Source of the DNA: Macropodus opercularis
Lineage: Eukaryota > Chordata > Actinopteri > Anabantiformes > Osphronemidae
Length of the DNA: 64,000 nucleotides
Reading direction: 5' to 3'
Assembly (NCBI GenBank): GCA_030770545.1
Contig: CM061107.1
Coordinates: 5,916,001 to 5,980,000, forward strand
Made by a program: the position numbers and the translations under genes. Under the pieces are notes generated by a model. It saw only the letters and a program-made list of their open reading frames with translations. It did not search any database and had not been told where the DNA came from. This document shows positions 12,401 through 23,700 of the stretch, piece after piece. The number at the start of each line of letters is the position of its first letter. Positions within the stretch are counted from its first letter, which is position 1.

Positions 12401-15400
12401 AAAATAAAAATTCGCTTGATATAAAACTTTTTTTGAGATACTGGAAACTATTTATAATCCACCTGAATATTGTGTTTCTGCATCCAGTAAACCTGCTAAA
12501 TAAACTGCAATCACTGATTTCCTCCTCTCAGTGCTACAAAAGCTCCAAGGAGCAGACCCCCCTGCTGGATGTGAGTCTGTTGGGCTGCAGCGTGGTCTAC
12601 AAGGAAAAGCAGGTGAAGAGAAAAGAGCACAAGCTGAAGATCATTCCTTTAGGAGGGGAGGCCATCGTGCTGGGGCTGCAGAGCAAGGAGCAGGCAGAGC
12701 AGTGGCTGAAGGTCAGCCATCCCCCCAATGCCACGCTGTTGCTGAAAACACATTCACGACAATATTCTTAGTTTGGATGACTTGTTTTAAAATCGTTCTT
12801 CATCAGGTGATTCAAGAGATCAGTCCCAAACCAGTGGAAAGCGCAGACTCCCTGCTCTCTGCTTCTGACTCCCCGAGGCTTATTTGCACTAAGGTAAGCT
12901 CGTTTCTAAATGACGTCAAAGTGAGAATATGAACAAACAGCTAAAACATGACAAACCTTCAGGGAGAGCTGAGTGAACGACACTCAGTGGCTTCAGAGAG
13001 CGGCAGCAGCACTGACAGTCATGCTGAGACTCCTGAAACCAAAGATGGTGAGACACCACATTATTTTTTTCTGCTTTTCTACTTAATGCTTAACACGAGT
13101 ATTATCATTTACCATCACGATCGTTGCATTTCTTTCTCTTTTCTGCAGTGAAGAAAAAATATGGTGCAGGTTTGATGTTCAGCAACCTCATGAACATTGG
13201 CAAGAAAAAACTTTCCTCGTTAGAGAGCTCAGAAAAATGCGTGGACACGTCAGGTGAGCGACAAAATCACGCAGTATTAGTGACTTCAGGAATACACAGG
13301 CCGCTCGTGATCAGGCGTCCTGCCCTCATCTGTGCTAGGCTACCTCAACGTGTGCATGAACAGCCACTGGCGGACCTGCTGGTGTCTGATCAGGAACGGT
13401 CAGCTGTGCTTCTACCAGGACAAGGGCAAAAACAAAGCGAGCCAACCCGCTGTGACTCTGGAGGGCTGCAGCATCTTGCCCGACCCCAGCCCCGACCACC
13501 TGTACTCCTTTAAGATCGACATGGACGGCAACCAGCTGGTGACTCTGGAGGTAAATGACCTGGGGAAACGTTAAGCGCTTATGTGGCATGAGGAGAAAAT
13601 GTTGCATTCACTTGGCGCTGACACCAGGCTTAACCCACACTGCAGATGTGTGCAGATGTGTGCAGATGTGTGAAGGGCGTGGACTCGCTGGGATTTTGGG
13701 GACTAATGTTGCTCCGTCTTTATTAGGTTTCCAGTACCACCCTGCTGCACTGCATGCTTGGTCAGAGGCGGTGGAATTTAGTGTTTAGTCTTCTGGGCTC
13801 ACTGACACATTGGTTTGCTTTTGTTCCCATTCAAGTTATTTTCATGCATTTAAAGGATAGGATGAAATCAGACGTATAGACGTGTGAAGTAATCGCCTCT
13901 TTACATGACATGAGCGGTTTGAACCGGTGTGGGTGGCTGTTAATGTTACCGTGTTGTGATTCTCTCGCGATCATGCTACATGCGGCGTTGTTGCACTTCT
14001 TTAGCCGACTCGAAACACAACCAGGTTTACTTATCACCAGGCACCAGTTCATCAAGCTGTGTATACTGAAATATCACTGGAAAATAATGCTGTAGCAATC
14101 ATATTATTAACGCAACATGATGGATGGCACGTATCACAAACATGGGGGTTGAAAACAATGATGTTGCAAGCGCATGGTATGTACTGAATGTCTTCCACGC
14201 TCTCTTTTCCTTCTCCCATCCCCTCCCAGGCTAAGACATCAGAAGACATGGGTCACTGGCTTGGCCTCTTGTTGTCCCAGACAGGGAGCAAAACCGACCC
14301 CGAGGACCTGACTTATGACTACGTCAACGCTGAGAGGATCTCGAGCATCGTGAACGCAGCCAGGACTTCATTTTAGTGAGAAACCCGCTTCCGTCTGCTT
14401 ACATGGAAACGTCTGTAGAACCGTTTTAACCATTTGTGTCTCTCTAGCTTCATGCAGAGGAGATACTCTGAGCCAAACACCTACATAGATGCCCCACCCT
14501 CCATCCCTCACAACTCTGATGACCTGTATGATGATGTGGCGTCTATAGCTGATCCAGAGGTCTGTTCAGGATCCAAAATTATTTACAACCAAAGAATTCT
14601 CTTAATTTAACATCAGTCTTGCTGCCCAGTGAAATGACGCAGCTTGTTCTGGGCTGTTCCTCCATCTTTCAATTTCAGTTTCATTTTCAGTTCCATTTTG
14701 ATGTGTCCACATTCCAGTTCCTTTCTCTGATTGTGCTCATGTTGAACAGGATGCTGAAGTGAGCGGCCTGCCAGACAGTGAGGGGAATAATGAAACACAC
14801 GATTCCAGGGAAGCGGTGGCAGAAGAGCAGGACGCTGAAAACAGGATTTACCTGGACCTCATCCCTGTGCGCTCCTTCCTCCACACATCTGAACACATCT
14901 CACCTGCCAAAGAGACTTCTGCACATTCCCCAGACCCTGCAGAGGACCAGCTGGACTCCTCGTACCAAGAGGTACAGAAAAATAATCTTACAAGCGTCTC
15001 CAGTATAAGCTATGTGCAGTTTAATTTACTGTATAATGACAACAGAAAGGTCACATGTAAATTAAAATGTTTGCGTGCAGTTGCTTTCAATAATTCCTTG
15101 TATATCCTTATTTCAGGTCAGTTTTTGTGCTCCAGAGCCAACAGCTGTGTTCAGTGAAGTAAGTTCAACCTCTACTAACAGAGAACCAGAGCATCGTCCC
15201 CTGACTCCCAGCACATCGCTGCCACAGCCAGTTAAGACCTCATCCCAAAGCCAGGAGGCACCCAGGAGGATTGGCATTGGAATCCCACAAGCGTTTGGCG
15301 CCGCTGGGGCACAGATCCACAAAACCCCGATGACTGCTGGCTTCCCTCACAGTCCTCTGCCCATGCGGCTTAAGGCACATACGATAGGTGAGGCCAGGGA

Positions 15401-16621
15401 CATTCTCTGACAATACATCATCAACAATGTTAATTCATCTTAGAAGCATTTGGAAACCAGAAAATGTTGATGCTGCTGCTTTTTCCCTCTGCACTGAGAG
15501 GATTTAACACAACAACAGCTCCCTCTGGTGAAAAGCTGGCTTCTCTACAGGCAAAGGCTGAGCTCAAATGGAAAATCACGATTTTAATAAATACTGCAGT
15601 ATTTCCGTTCATCTTTACTCACTTGGGCAAAAGTCAAGATGAACATATTTATTAAATTTTTTTTTAATCTTCAATTATCAGGGTCTCCTTGCGCAGTCGA
15701 AGTGAAACTGGGAAAGAACCGAACGGAAGCTGATGTGAAACGTTACATAGACGAGCGCGATTGTCTTGAGAAAGAAAAGGATGAGGTGAGGAGCAGTCTG
15801 GCAAACCTGAAGAAGGAACGGAGGGAGATCAGAGAGGAGCTCAGTGCCTGCCAAGGTACATGCACACTACCAGTAGCATGTCAAAGCATCAGTATGGACC
15901 CAGATCTGTGACCGACTGCCTCCTTATTATCCTCAGACTCCAAGCAGCAGGCTTATCTAGAAGCCCGTTTGAAGCAGAAGGAGGAGGAGTGTCGGGAGGC
16001 GGAGCGCCGGAGGGTGGAAGTGGAGCTTCAGTTGGTAGAAGTGAAGGAAAGTCTGAAGAAGGTCGAGTCAGGGCCGTTCACACTGGGAACCACACTGGAC
16101 AGCAGCCGCCAGGACACAGCGTCGGTTAGTTAGTGCTGGGTCCACTGGACAAAAGTGTCTGTAACACACTAAGGCTTTTACGTACAGCACAAAACTTAAA
16201 CGTACAAGACCTTAGTCACAAAGATGAGCATGAGACATTGGTTATATGGAATATTTTAAATAAATCCCTTATAAAATGACTAATCAAGCACCTTTCTGTG
16301 ATTTGACCCTCAGCCTAAAGCAGCTGCTGTGCTCACTGTTCAGATAGCACCATCATCATCCTCAGCATCCTCCTCATCGTCATCCCATCCCTCCAACAGC
16401 ACCATCACTGCAGACTCAGCCTCACCTGTCAATTCTGCAACCGCTCTAAAAAACAGACCTGCTTCCATGATGGGCACAAAAGGCAACGTCCTGCAGAAAG
16501 CTAAGGTGAGACAGCACGAATGTCACTGGACCAAATTACTAGGCCACATCCTAGATCGTTGATAACAGCTGCTGTTCCCGTTTTATATTTACAGGAGTGG
16601 GAGAAGAAATCCGCCACCTAG
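3453..16621 (+). CDS. afap1l2: Actin filament-associated protein 1-like 2 (XB130), multi-exon
   Basis: Cytoplasmic adaptor that is tyrosine-phosphorylated and links Src-family kinases to PI3K p85. Coding exons, all in phase: 3453-3581, 5774-5839, 6862-6953, 11297-11408, 12017-12222, 12532-12711, 12807-12893, 12963-13047, 13149-13253, 13339-13550, 14230-14375, 14448-14559, 14750-14971, 15117-15387, 15682-15855, 15937-16124, 16314-16505, 16595-16621 (TAG). They encode about 868 residues plus exon 1; human has about 818. Visible parts are the N-terminal leucine-rich helix, a YIYM motif (p85-type YxxM site) in the 5774 exon, and acidic tyrosine clusters (SYYEEAQPY, SYESYDEEE). The first PH domain spans exons 12017-12893 (GQWAKQLCVIK core) and the second 13339-14375 (ending SEDMGHWLGLLL). 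A charged coiled coil follows in 15682-16124, then a Ser-rich linker and the family C-terminus LQKAKEWEKK. It converges on vwa2, and its introns host kbtbd13 on the other strand. Exon 1 is the uncertain part. Confidence 0.95.
3582..5773 (+). other. afap1l2 intron after the first certain exon
   Basis: About 2.2 kb of intron bounded by TG|GTATGA and CACACAG|AT. The frames here (for example 128 codons at 4663-5049) show no domain, codon bias or splice support, and I see no second gene. Confidence 0.75.
7424..7429 (-). terminator. Poly(A) signal of kbtbd13
   Basis: AATAAA on the minus strand (TTTATT on plus), about 35 bases downstream of the kbtbd13 stop codon. It implies a very short 3' UTR and supports an independent transcription unit. 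Confidence 0.6.
7464..8972 (-). CDS. kbtbd13: Kelch repeat and BTB domain-containing protein 13, intronless, nested
   Basis: Single-exon gene of 502 residues; human KBTBD13 is also single-exon, about 458 residues. In human it is a muscle protein, a CUL3 ubiquitin-ligase substrate adaptor and thin-filament factor mutated in nemaline myopathy. A BTB domain spans about residues 30-130 (ALLERHSDYFRALFQSGM, then EAVECAAFLQ, both near-identical to human). A short BACK-like helical stretch runs to about 200. Kelch repeats cover about 228-470, with LYIVGG, LYAIGGEFQ, RPQSYGHCMVAHRD and NSKGALFTA matching human. The N-terminus (about 30 residues) and the acidic C-terminus (about 30) extend beyond the human protein. 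The start is the first ATG, with A at -3 and G at +4. An AATAAA on the minus strand lies 35 bases past the stop. The whole gene sits inside an afap1l2 intron in opposite orientation, so it must have its own promoter. An antisense 252-codon frame (7836-8594) is a shadow. Confidence 0.93.
   Translation of the reverse strand: MEAPEGPAVKQDLHAENASLDLEDRELQAGWVRVRVGESWFAVERALLERHSDYFRALFQSGMIESRRDELHLRGGVSARGFLIALAVCRGESPTLSEPDELVEAVECAAFLQVACLAQHLCDILDSDNCLLLYHAASIFGVHTLFHSAALLLRDAFEDLREAAESAIPEELMRYSQSLSPATYVAIGTHSPSMELLDDSFRIVGYLDEKEGEWKHLTNLPTFCSTSMAGVAVLDNRLYIVGGVYGYGKDPVDSSFCYNPDAGVWTALPGPQQPRYDFTLLGHDGRLYAIGGEFQKRIISTAESFDTVKGEWTFIQQAPRPVASAACAVARRRVFVCFWKPPDTTDIFEYIPAKDEWRLATTMIRPQSYGHCMVAHRDHLYVMRNGPCDDFLRCLIDRYNITTGQWTALAGHYINSKGALFTAMIRGDSVFTVKHMLTLQYIITEDGWKPCRQMKGFPKSGSLWTCLLRLPKMGPVVPKLEADAKEEELSVPEGFVEAVPQL
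11793..11833. repeat. (TG)n microsatellite, interrupted
   Basis: A TG-dinucleotide run broken by one CC, in the afap1l2 intron between exons 11297-11408 and 12017-12222. Confidence 0.95.
13641..13670. repeat. Three perfect copies of a 10-base tandem repeat
   Basis: TGCAGATGTG repeated three times in direct tandem, in an afap1l2 intron. A small minisatellite seed with no visible function. Confidence 0.95.
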
Positions 16622-17052
16622 AGGATGAACGTAAAAGCCCTCCGACTACTAAAATCCAAAGGTTTGTCTTGACACCTGTCAACAGGAGCCAAATCAGCAT
16701 CCTCCCTTCTCTGAAGCCTTCGTCACCTCTTAGCCAGGACCTGTGAGCGGCCCGTCTCCGCAACGAACACGCCAGCCTTAAAAAACTTTTCTATTAGAGA
16801 TTTTTCTGATTTTAAGAAACGATGCAGTAGCATTGTGGAAAGTCTAACAACTGCTCATAAAAATGATGCACAAATGGGAAGTTCCAACAATGCAACAAAG
16901 CCACACATTTAAAACCACTCAAGTTTAGGACATGGTAGATGCCCCTGTACTATACATCGTAGCTTGGTTCATATATGCTGGTAGCCAAGATGTAAATATA
17001 TTTACATCAGTATTTAGCCGTTTGGCTTGTATTGCTAGCTAAAAATGCACTT

Positions 17053-17066
17053 TTTATTAAAATAAA
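17053..17066. terminator. Back-to-back poly(A) signals between afap1l2 and vwa2
   Basis: Plus-strand AATAAA at 17061-17066 lies about 440 bases past the afap1l2 stop. Minus-strand AATAAA (TTTATT at 17053-17058) lies about 665 bases past the vwa2 stop. Two bases separate them, a plausible shared end for the two convergent genes. Assignment of the minus-strand signal to vwa2 is inference, because no nearer AATAAA was seen on that strand. Confidence 0.5.
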
Positions 17067-17339
17067 AATGTACTGACATTAATACTGACTACATGTGTTT
17101 ATGAAAATATCAGCAGACACAGGAAACCTGCATCATTAAATATTTAAAATAATTAGTTAGAGTTTTACTGAAAATGACACATTGATGAAGAGTTTACTTT
17201 AGGCTCCTCATTTAAAAGACTGGTTCAGAGCATTTTAGAGCTAGTTAGTTGAGAGGAAGTACTATGGGAATCACAATATCAAACCGTTGGAGGTAGGAAA
17301 CAATTCAGAATCAAGCATAAAAATATCTAATTATCAAAT

Positions 17340-17342
<3 letters not shown>

Positions 17343-17430
<88 letters not shown>
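17343..17430. repeat. (AT)44 microsatellite
   Basis: Eighty-eight bases of uninterrupted AT dinucleotide followed by 11 T. It lies between the convergent afap1l2 and vwa2 genes and probably inside the vwa2 3' UTR. It should be highly polymorphic and able to form cruciforms or RNA hairpins. Confidence 0.98.
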
Positions 17431-17438
<8 letters not shown>

Positions 17439-17723
17439 TTTAATATAAAAGTTTACATGTTACATGATAAACACATCGAGATACTTGCACAATATTAAAC
17501 ACAGCTGTAACTGAAAAAGTTTACAAAAACAGCAACTAGGAATCAGCTGTGCAGGTATGTAAAGGTTGACGGCACTTGCTGAAGGTTGAGTGCAACTTGA
17601 AATATTCAATTCCAGGAAATCACTATCACTAGTTTTCCCTTTACTCCGGTGTGGACTCGCCAACATCTCTGGGTCCACAGATGATGCGTTTACATGTGCT
17701 GTATGCTGTAAGTGTGCAGTGTC

Positions 17724-20700
17724 TCAGGCAGTACTTCTCCTACGGTGTAGTCTGTAGTGATGCAGGAGCTCCTGGTGGCTCTTCTTCTTCCTGCTCTTTT
17801 TTCTCAGCGCTGCAGCCCTGGGAAGATCACCCCTCGAAGGCCTGCTGCTCTCTGCAAACAAAGACACGTTGTAAAAAGGACAGAGGAAAAGTAAGGCATT
17901 AATAAAAATATGCAGGGAAGACTATAGTTTAGTTACTGACTTGTTTCACAATGTGGCCCTTCATAGTTTTGGCAGCGACATCGGTAGCTCCCTCCCGACA
18001 GGATGCAGATCCCATCATTCATACAAGGGTTGGGCTTGCACAGGTTTACTGGTTTCTTTATCTCTGATGGAATTAAAAAGTCACAAAACAGCTAATGAAA
18101 ACTAGAAACAGGAAAACAGAAAGCAGCAGAAGCTTTTTCTAAACAACTAGGGAGGCTACTTCCACACAGTCTCACCTGAACACAGCATCTGGACAAGTAC
18201 ATCCTCAAAGTACTTGAGATCCTCATAGTATGGCACAGAGATCATATGCTCCTCTGAGCCAGCAATCTGCAGCAGCTTCTCTCTCTGCACGTCTCCGATG
18301 CCAATCACGAACAGCGAAACTCCATTGTCTCTAATTTTCTGTGCTGGCACGGCAGCGTCATCCCCTCCCGAACCATCAGTCACCACCACCACAGCCTTGT
18401 TGACTCCAGGTCGTGCACCTTTAGCCACTGTCAGGACGTTGGAGTGGACGTGAAGCAAAGCTGCACCAGTGGAGGCCACTCCACCCATGTAGTCAGCCTC
18501 ACTCGCTGCCTTGAGAATGGCAGAACCAGTGTCGTAGGTGTCCAGGTGGAAGACGGTGGTGGCTCGCCGAGCATAGGCCACAAGCGCCACTTGAGCTACG
18601 TCACGGTTGATGTCGAACTGGACTGTGAGGCTGCGCACAAAGTCACGAAGTGTGCCGAAGTTCTCACGGCCGACACCGCTTGAGGCATCCAGGGCAAAGA
18701 CCAAGTCCACAGCTTGGCCCAGACAACCTGCAAAAAGACGGTTAGTTTTTTGTTTTTTTGAATATTTGTGTAATTCTTGTATAAAATGCCTCATCACACA
18801 TCAAGTACCTTGCGTATCCACACTGCAGATTTTGGCCTTGAGCTCCGGGATCTTGGCAGTGAACCTGTCCGGCGATGTGTAGGTGAGTGTTCTCTGGGGA
18901 TTTCCTGTGATATTATTCAACTGTATCTTCAGGTGATCTGGTCCTACACCTATAAGAAAGATTTCTCTGTCACGTGCGTATTTCGAAGGCTCTACAACCT
19001 CGTCAACAGCGGAAGTGGTGGTCAGCAGCACCACCACACGAGGAAGGTCATCTGCGACGTCAGCGAAGACTGGCGTGCTCACAAAGCCGTGGCGCGTGAC
19101 ATAGCGAAGTGCCTGACCAGTGTGGGTCCTGCCACCTATCTGCTGAAGTGCATCCACGGCCTTAAGCAGAGCCCTCAGGTCCCCTTTGAACTTGCCAACC
19201 GGGACTTCCACTCGAGTTTCTCCACCAAACACTGCAAGGCCAACTTTACTGGGGCTGTCAGAACCAATCACCGTCTGCAGGAAGCGCTTTAAAAATGATT
19301 TGATACGCAGGAAACCTTCCAGAGTGGTAGCAGCAGAGCCCTCCAGCAGAAAGAGCAAGTCCACAGAGCAGTCCAGTGACATAGCGGGAGCTGGGGGAAA
19401 GAGGAGGGCCGGGTTAGTTTGAGCACCCCATTAAACTGTTACAACCTCACATTGCGTGCAGACGGTGGACCAACCACAGTGTGGGTCTCCTCCGTAGCCA
19501 GGTGGGCACGCGCAGCGATAGCCCTCTGGACCTTCTGACACACAGGTCCCACCATTCAGACACGGCTGAGAGTCGCAGGGGTCTACAGGGAATAGAGATT
19601 GAACAGCAGGAAGTGAGCCACCGTATATGTACAGAATCCCAGTAAAAGGCTGAAAGGCGCAGGGCAACATTATCACCTGGACAGACAGTTCGATGGCAAA
19701 CGGACAGATGTCGCTTGTAAGCCTTGCTGTACCTGCAACACACAGGATTGGCCCAACACAATAAATACACGGACGGAACATGTCGTTTATTGCATCCCTG
19801 AGAAAAAGGAACATTTTGACTGCGTGAGGAGTAGTGATAGGATCTAACACAGAGCTCTGATGTTCAGCAAGTTGCAATGTTCCATGAAATTGATTTCATC
19901 AAAGGCCATTTTCATTTGCCCCAGGAGGCTCTGACAAAATAACAAATCTAGATTGAATTAACACTTTCACACCGACACCACACGTTAATGCACAGGAGTT
20001 CTTCCTGTTCAATGAACAGTGATTAAAATGTTACACATGCAGACTTTTCTAAAGACTGACACCAGACTTCTTTATCACCATATATAATACAGTAATAAAG
20101 AGTCTATCAGGTAGCAGTGAACATGGAGATGGGTGTTCTCCTCAGGAAGTGTAGAACTTGTTTCTTGCATGCGTTTTTGTGCTTTCGTGTGCAGATCGCT
20201 TGCCTGTAGTAGGGGCAGACTGATGTGTAGGGAGAATACGCTTTGGAGCCTCTCCAACACATGAAATTCCCCTGCAGCTCCTTCACCGTCTCCAGTGTCT
20301 TGCGCTCGCAGGGGAATGACTCCACCTGACAGCCTGAACAGGACAAAATGAATGGGATGATAAAGATCAGACGGAGTGGTCATGATTTCCATCAGGGTCA
20401 GTGGCGTCCTACCTGCAGGTGTGGCGTTACAGACAGAGAAGGTGGCCAGTGTGGTGTACAGGCCGTTGACGGCATCTGGGAAATGCTCTGCGAAGAAGAC
20501 ATGGTTCTCCACGGGCTCGCTGGCCAAAGCGTGTAGCTCCTCCCATCTGACGAAGTAAACAAACCCAGAGACTTAGAGCTTGTTCTGACTCCATCTGTCT
20601 TCTAATCAAAGCTTGATGCAGTTTCCAGAAATCAGACACACCTGGGGTAGTGGAGGCCCACAGCAAACAAGACCACACCAGTCTGTTTGAGCTGTGCCGC

Positions 20701-23700
20701 TGCTTGCACAGCGTTGCCCTGAGACTTCCCGTCAGATAACAGGACGAGTATCTGGGCCACGGTGGAAGAATTTCGACCGCCTGGGAAACCCTTCCTCAGG
20801 ACATACTTCAGAGCCAGGCCCGTCTGGGTGCTGCCTCCTCTGGAAACATGGACTTTTAAGTTACTGTTACAACACTGACACAGCAATTATTAAAGTGATG
20901 AACTACAGCAGCCAGCAGAGTCAGGATAAAAGTAAACCACTGCCAAACTAAACCACACACCAGTTTTATTTGGCTTCCTCTTTTAGTAGTTGGATTGAAA
21001 ATAAGGATAAACTGTTGGATACGCTTCATCGCCCCAGGGCCCAAAAAGCATCCATCATGAATTTGTTTTAAACACAGCAGAACTCTGCCAGTGTCATCCT
21101 TCACATTCTCTTATATGTCCTTTTTTCACACGGGCCTAAAGACATGACTTATTGATCTTAGCTCAACACAAGCGGCCTCTCCTTTTCGCATCACATCTTA
21201 GACGTTGGTGAGCACAGTTTTGTGCAATGACAATACCAGATAAAGGCTTATCTGACTGATGAGCTTTCACAGCAGTTGATATTTGATATTTTTAATTCTT
21301 GATCATAGATACTGTAAAAGAATATGACAAAGCTGTAAAACAAGCCATTGTTAGTAGAAACAAATTATATTTAACTATTCCTGATGTTTGAATATTTGAA
21401 CTCTAAGATGCTGGTTTCAGTTGAAGTAATGTGGTAATAAGAAAATTTAAAAAACTTGAAAACACATGCTTCCTTGGCTTAAGCACATGTCCAGTGATGA
21501 CCTGTGGAGTGATTCTAATCTAATATTAATTTGTTTAGTTAAAACTAAATCCTGTCCTGATGATTTGCCTTGATGTTGGACTTTACTGCAGAACCGTGAC
21601 CAGTGACAAAAACAATAAAACAATGGCTTTCACTGTCCGTCTTTCATAACTATACTTCGTTGGTTTGTGGAACCATCTGTGCCCACTTTGACTTTGTGTG
21701 TCACCTTCCACGGTCATGATCATGAGTCTCTCCAAGTTGCTTCGGCTGTATTTACTGCAGTCCAACCACCCAGCTGAAATCACACTGGAACAGAGGAGAA
21801 GACAGAAGGGTGAGGCACACCTGTAAGAAGTAGTCTTGATGTGCTTCTTCAGTTCTTGTTTGGAGGTGTGCGAGTCCAAAGCAAACTCCAGCCGAGGCGT
21901 AGAACCGAACTGAATCAAGCCAACCCGCACCTGGACAAGCACAGAGTAACAGATCACTGACTGAAGAGAGTTAACGAGAGAGAGGAGAACAGACACAACA
22001 CAAACCTTGTCTGGCCCTATAACGAGCGCTTGACATAACTTGGTTGCATAGTGCTTGGATCTCTCAAAGCCACCCTTCCCCACGCTGTGAGAGCCATCAA
22101 GGAGGAAGAGGATGTCCATTGCTGCAGAGCACTGCATCACTTCCACGGAAACACACACAAGACAGAGAATAACGTTAAATACCTTAATACGTGGATGAAA
22201 ACATTCATTCATGAACAAATCCTTGCCTACATTCCTGGCAAAGGGCATCTATAGCTGTATGTATTGAATGTGGGCATTATAAGATTAGGCCACTTAGTTT
22301 TCAACTGGGCTGCTGAGATGAAAATAATACCTTGACATAATGAGAGAAAAAACAGCTCAGCATGCCAGAACTCAATTATCTTTCCCCAGGAGCACACTCC
22401 CAAAACCATTACCAAGAAAACAGTCTCACGCCCCCTCGGTCTTACGCATGCTGATACTCGCTCGCAACATAAATAATCTGCAGTGCTGCTGTCATGTTAG
22501 AATGTGCAGCTCATCATGAAAAGGGCCATTAGGGACAGGGAGAGTGTGCCGCCTGTCTGTCTGTCAGCGACTCTGCTGATGCGAGAGCCACCATTACAAA
22601 GACACGTCGCCAATACGAGCCCGGCAACCTAGAGAACAAACCCAGGTGGTAAACGGCCCTGGACTCACTGTCTGCCGCAGAGTTGATCTTCATGATGTTC
22701 TCGTGGCTGGTCTGGATCTCCTGCGTGGAGATACCCTGCTGCACTACACGGAACACGAAGGCCAGTCAATGTCCACACGTACGTTCACAAAACGTGACAT
22801 TTACAGCAAACACAGTTAATTCTATTCATCAGTGCATACAAATACATTTGAAACACTAAACAAACAAGGTTTTCTCTAAGGCCAAAGCCATTCAATGACA
22901 CAAACCTGAGCCCTTCTGTGATGGATAATTGACTATTTAAAGCTAATGTGAGCAGACAACTGAAGAAAGCCATTCTCTCTTCACTGAAAGGACGTTGCTC
23001 CATTCAGTCACACATACAATCCAGAGGGGAGTGCAGCACGTGGGTTCCTGGTACAAACCCATGTGAACATGCCTGGTTGTCCCTGGTAACACCAATGGGC
23101 CACCGAGGCATTCGTCCAGCCCAGAGAGACTGCGCTCGAGTGATTTTACTGACATGCATTTCCTCACTGAACTGATTCTCCCCAGTCAGAAAACGCAGAG
23201 ACTAGTCAGATCATTCCTGTCAGCGCTGATTTAGCACCTGCTGATTACCTTGAAAGAGGTGACCTCTACAAATGTCAAGAGCGTAAAAGCAACACAGACG
23301 GACAGAAACATGAAAGAAAGGTTCAGCTGGGAAAAAAAGCACACGACTGCATCAGGGAATGTAAAGCGGCACTAAAAGTCCCTCTCTCCCTTCACTTCAG
23401 AGAGGTTTGTGTGCAGATAACTGTGAGAACTATCCCCAAGTTTGTTCTTGAGGCTGAAGATGACTTTCTAAGCAGTTTGTAGCATGAAAATAGCAAGACA
23501 TCCATTATACTTGAGAAGCAGGGCCACTAACTTACGTTCTCCTGTAAAACTGCACCATGTGAGGAACAAACATGAAGCCCCCAGCCATTAAAGTTAAGTG
23601 CCATCCAGTGGCAGACTCTCCAACTTCTTCACAATCCTCAGCCTTTCATTTCACCCCCCGAGGTACTTTCTCGTGGTCGGTGGGGCCCCACTGCACTGAA

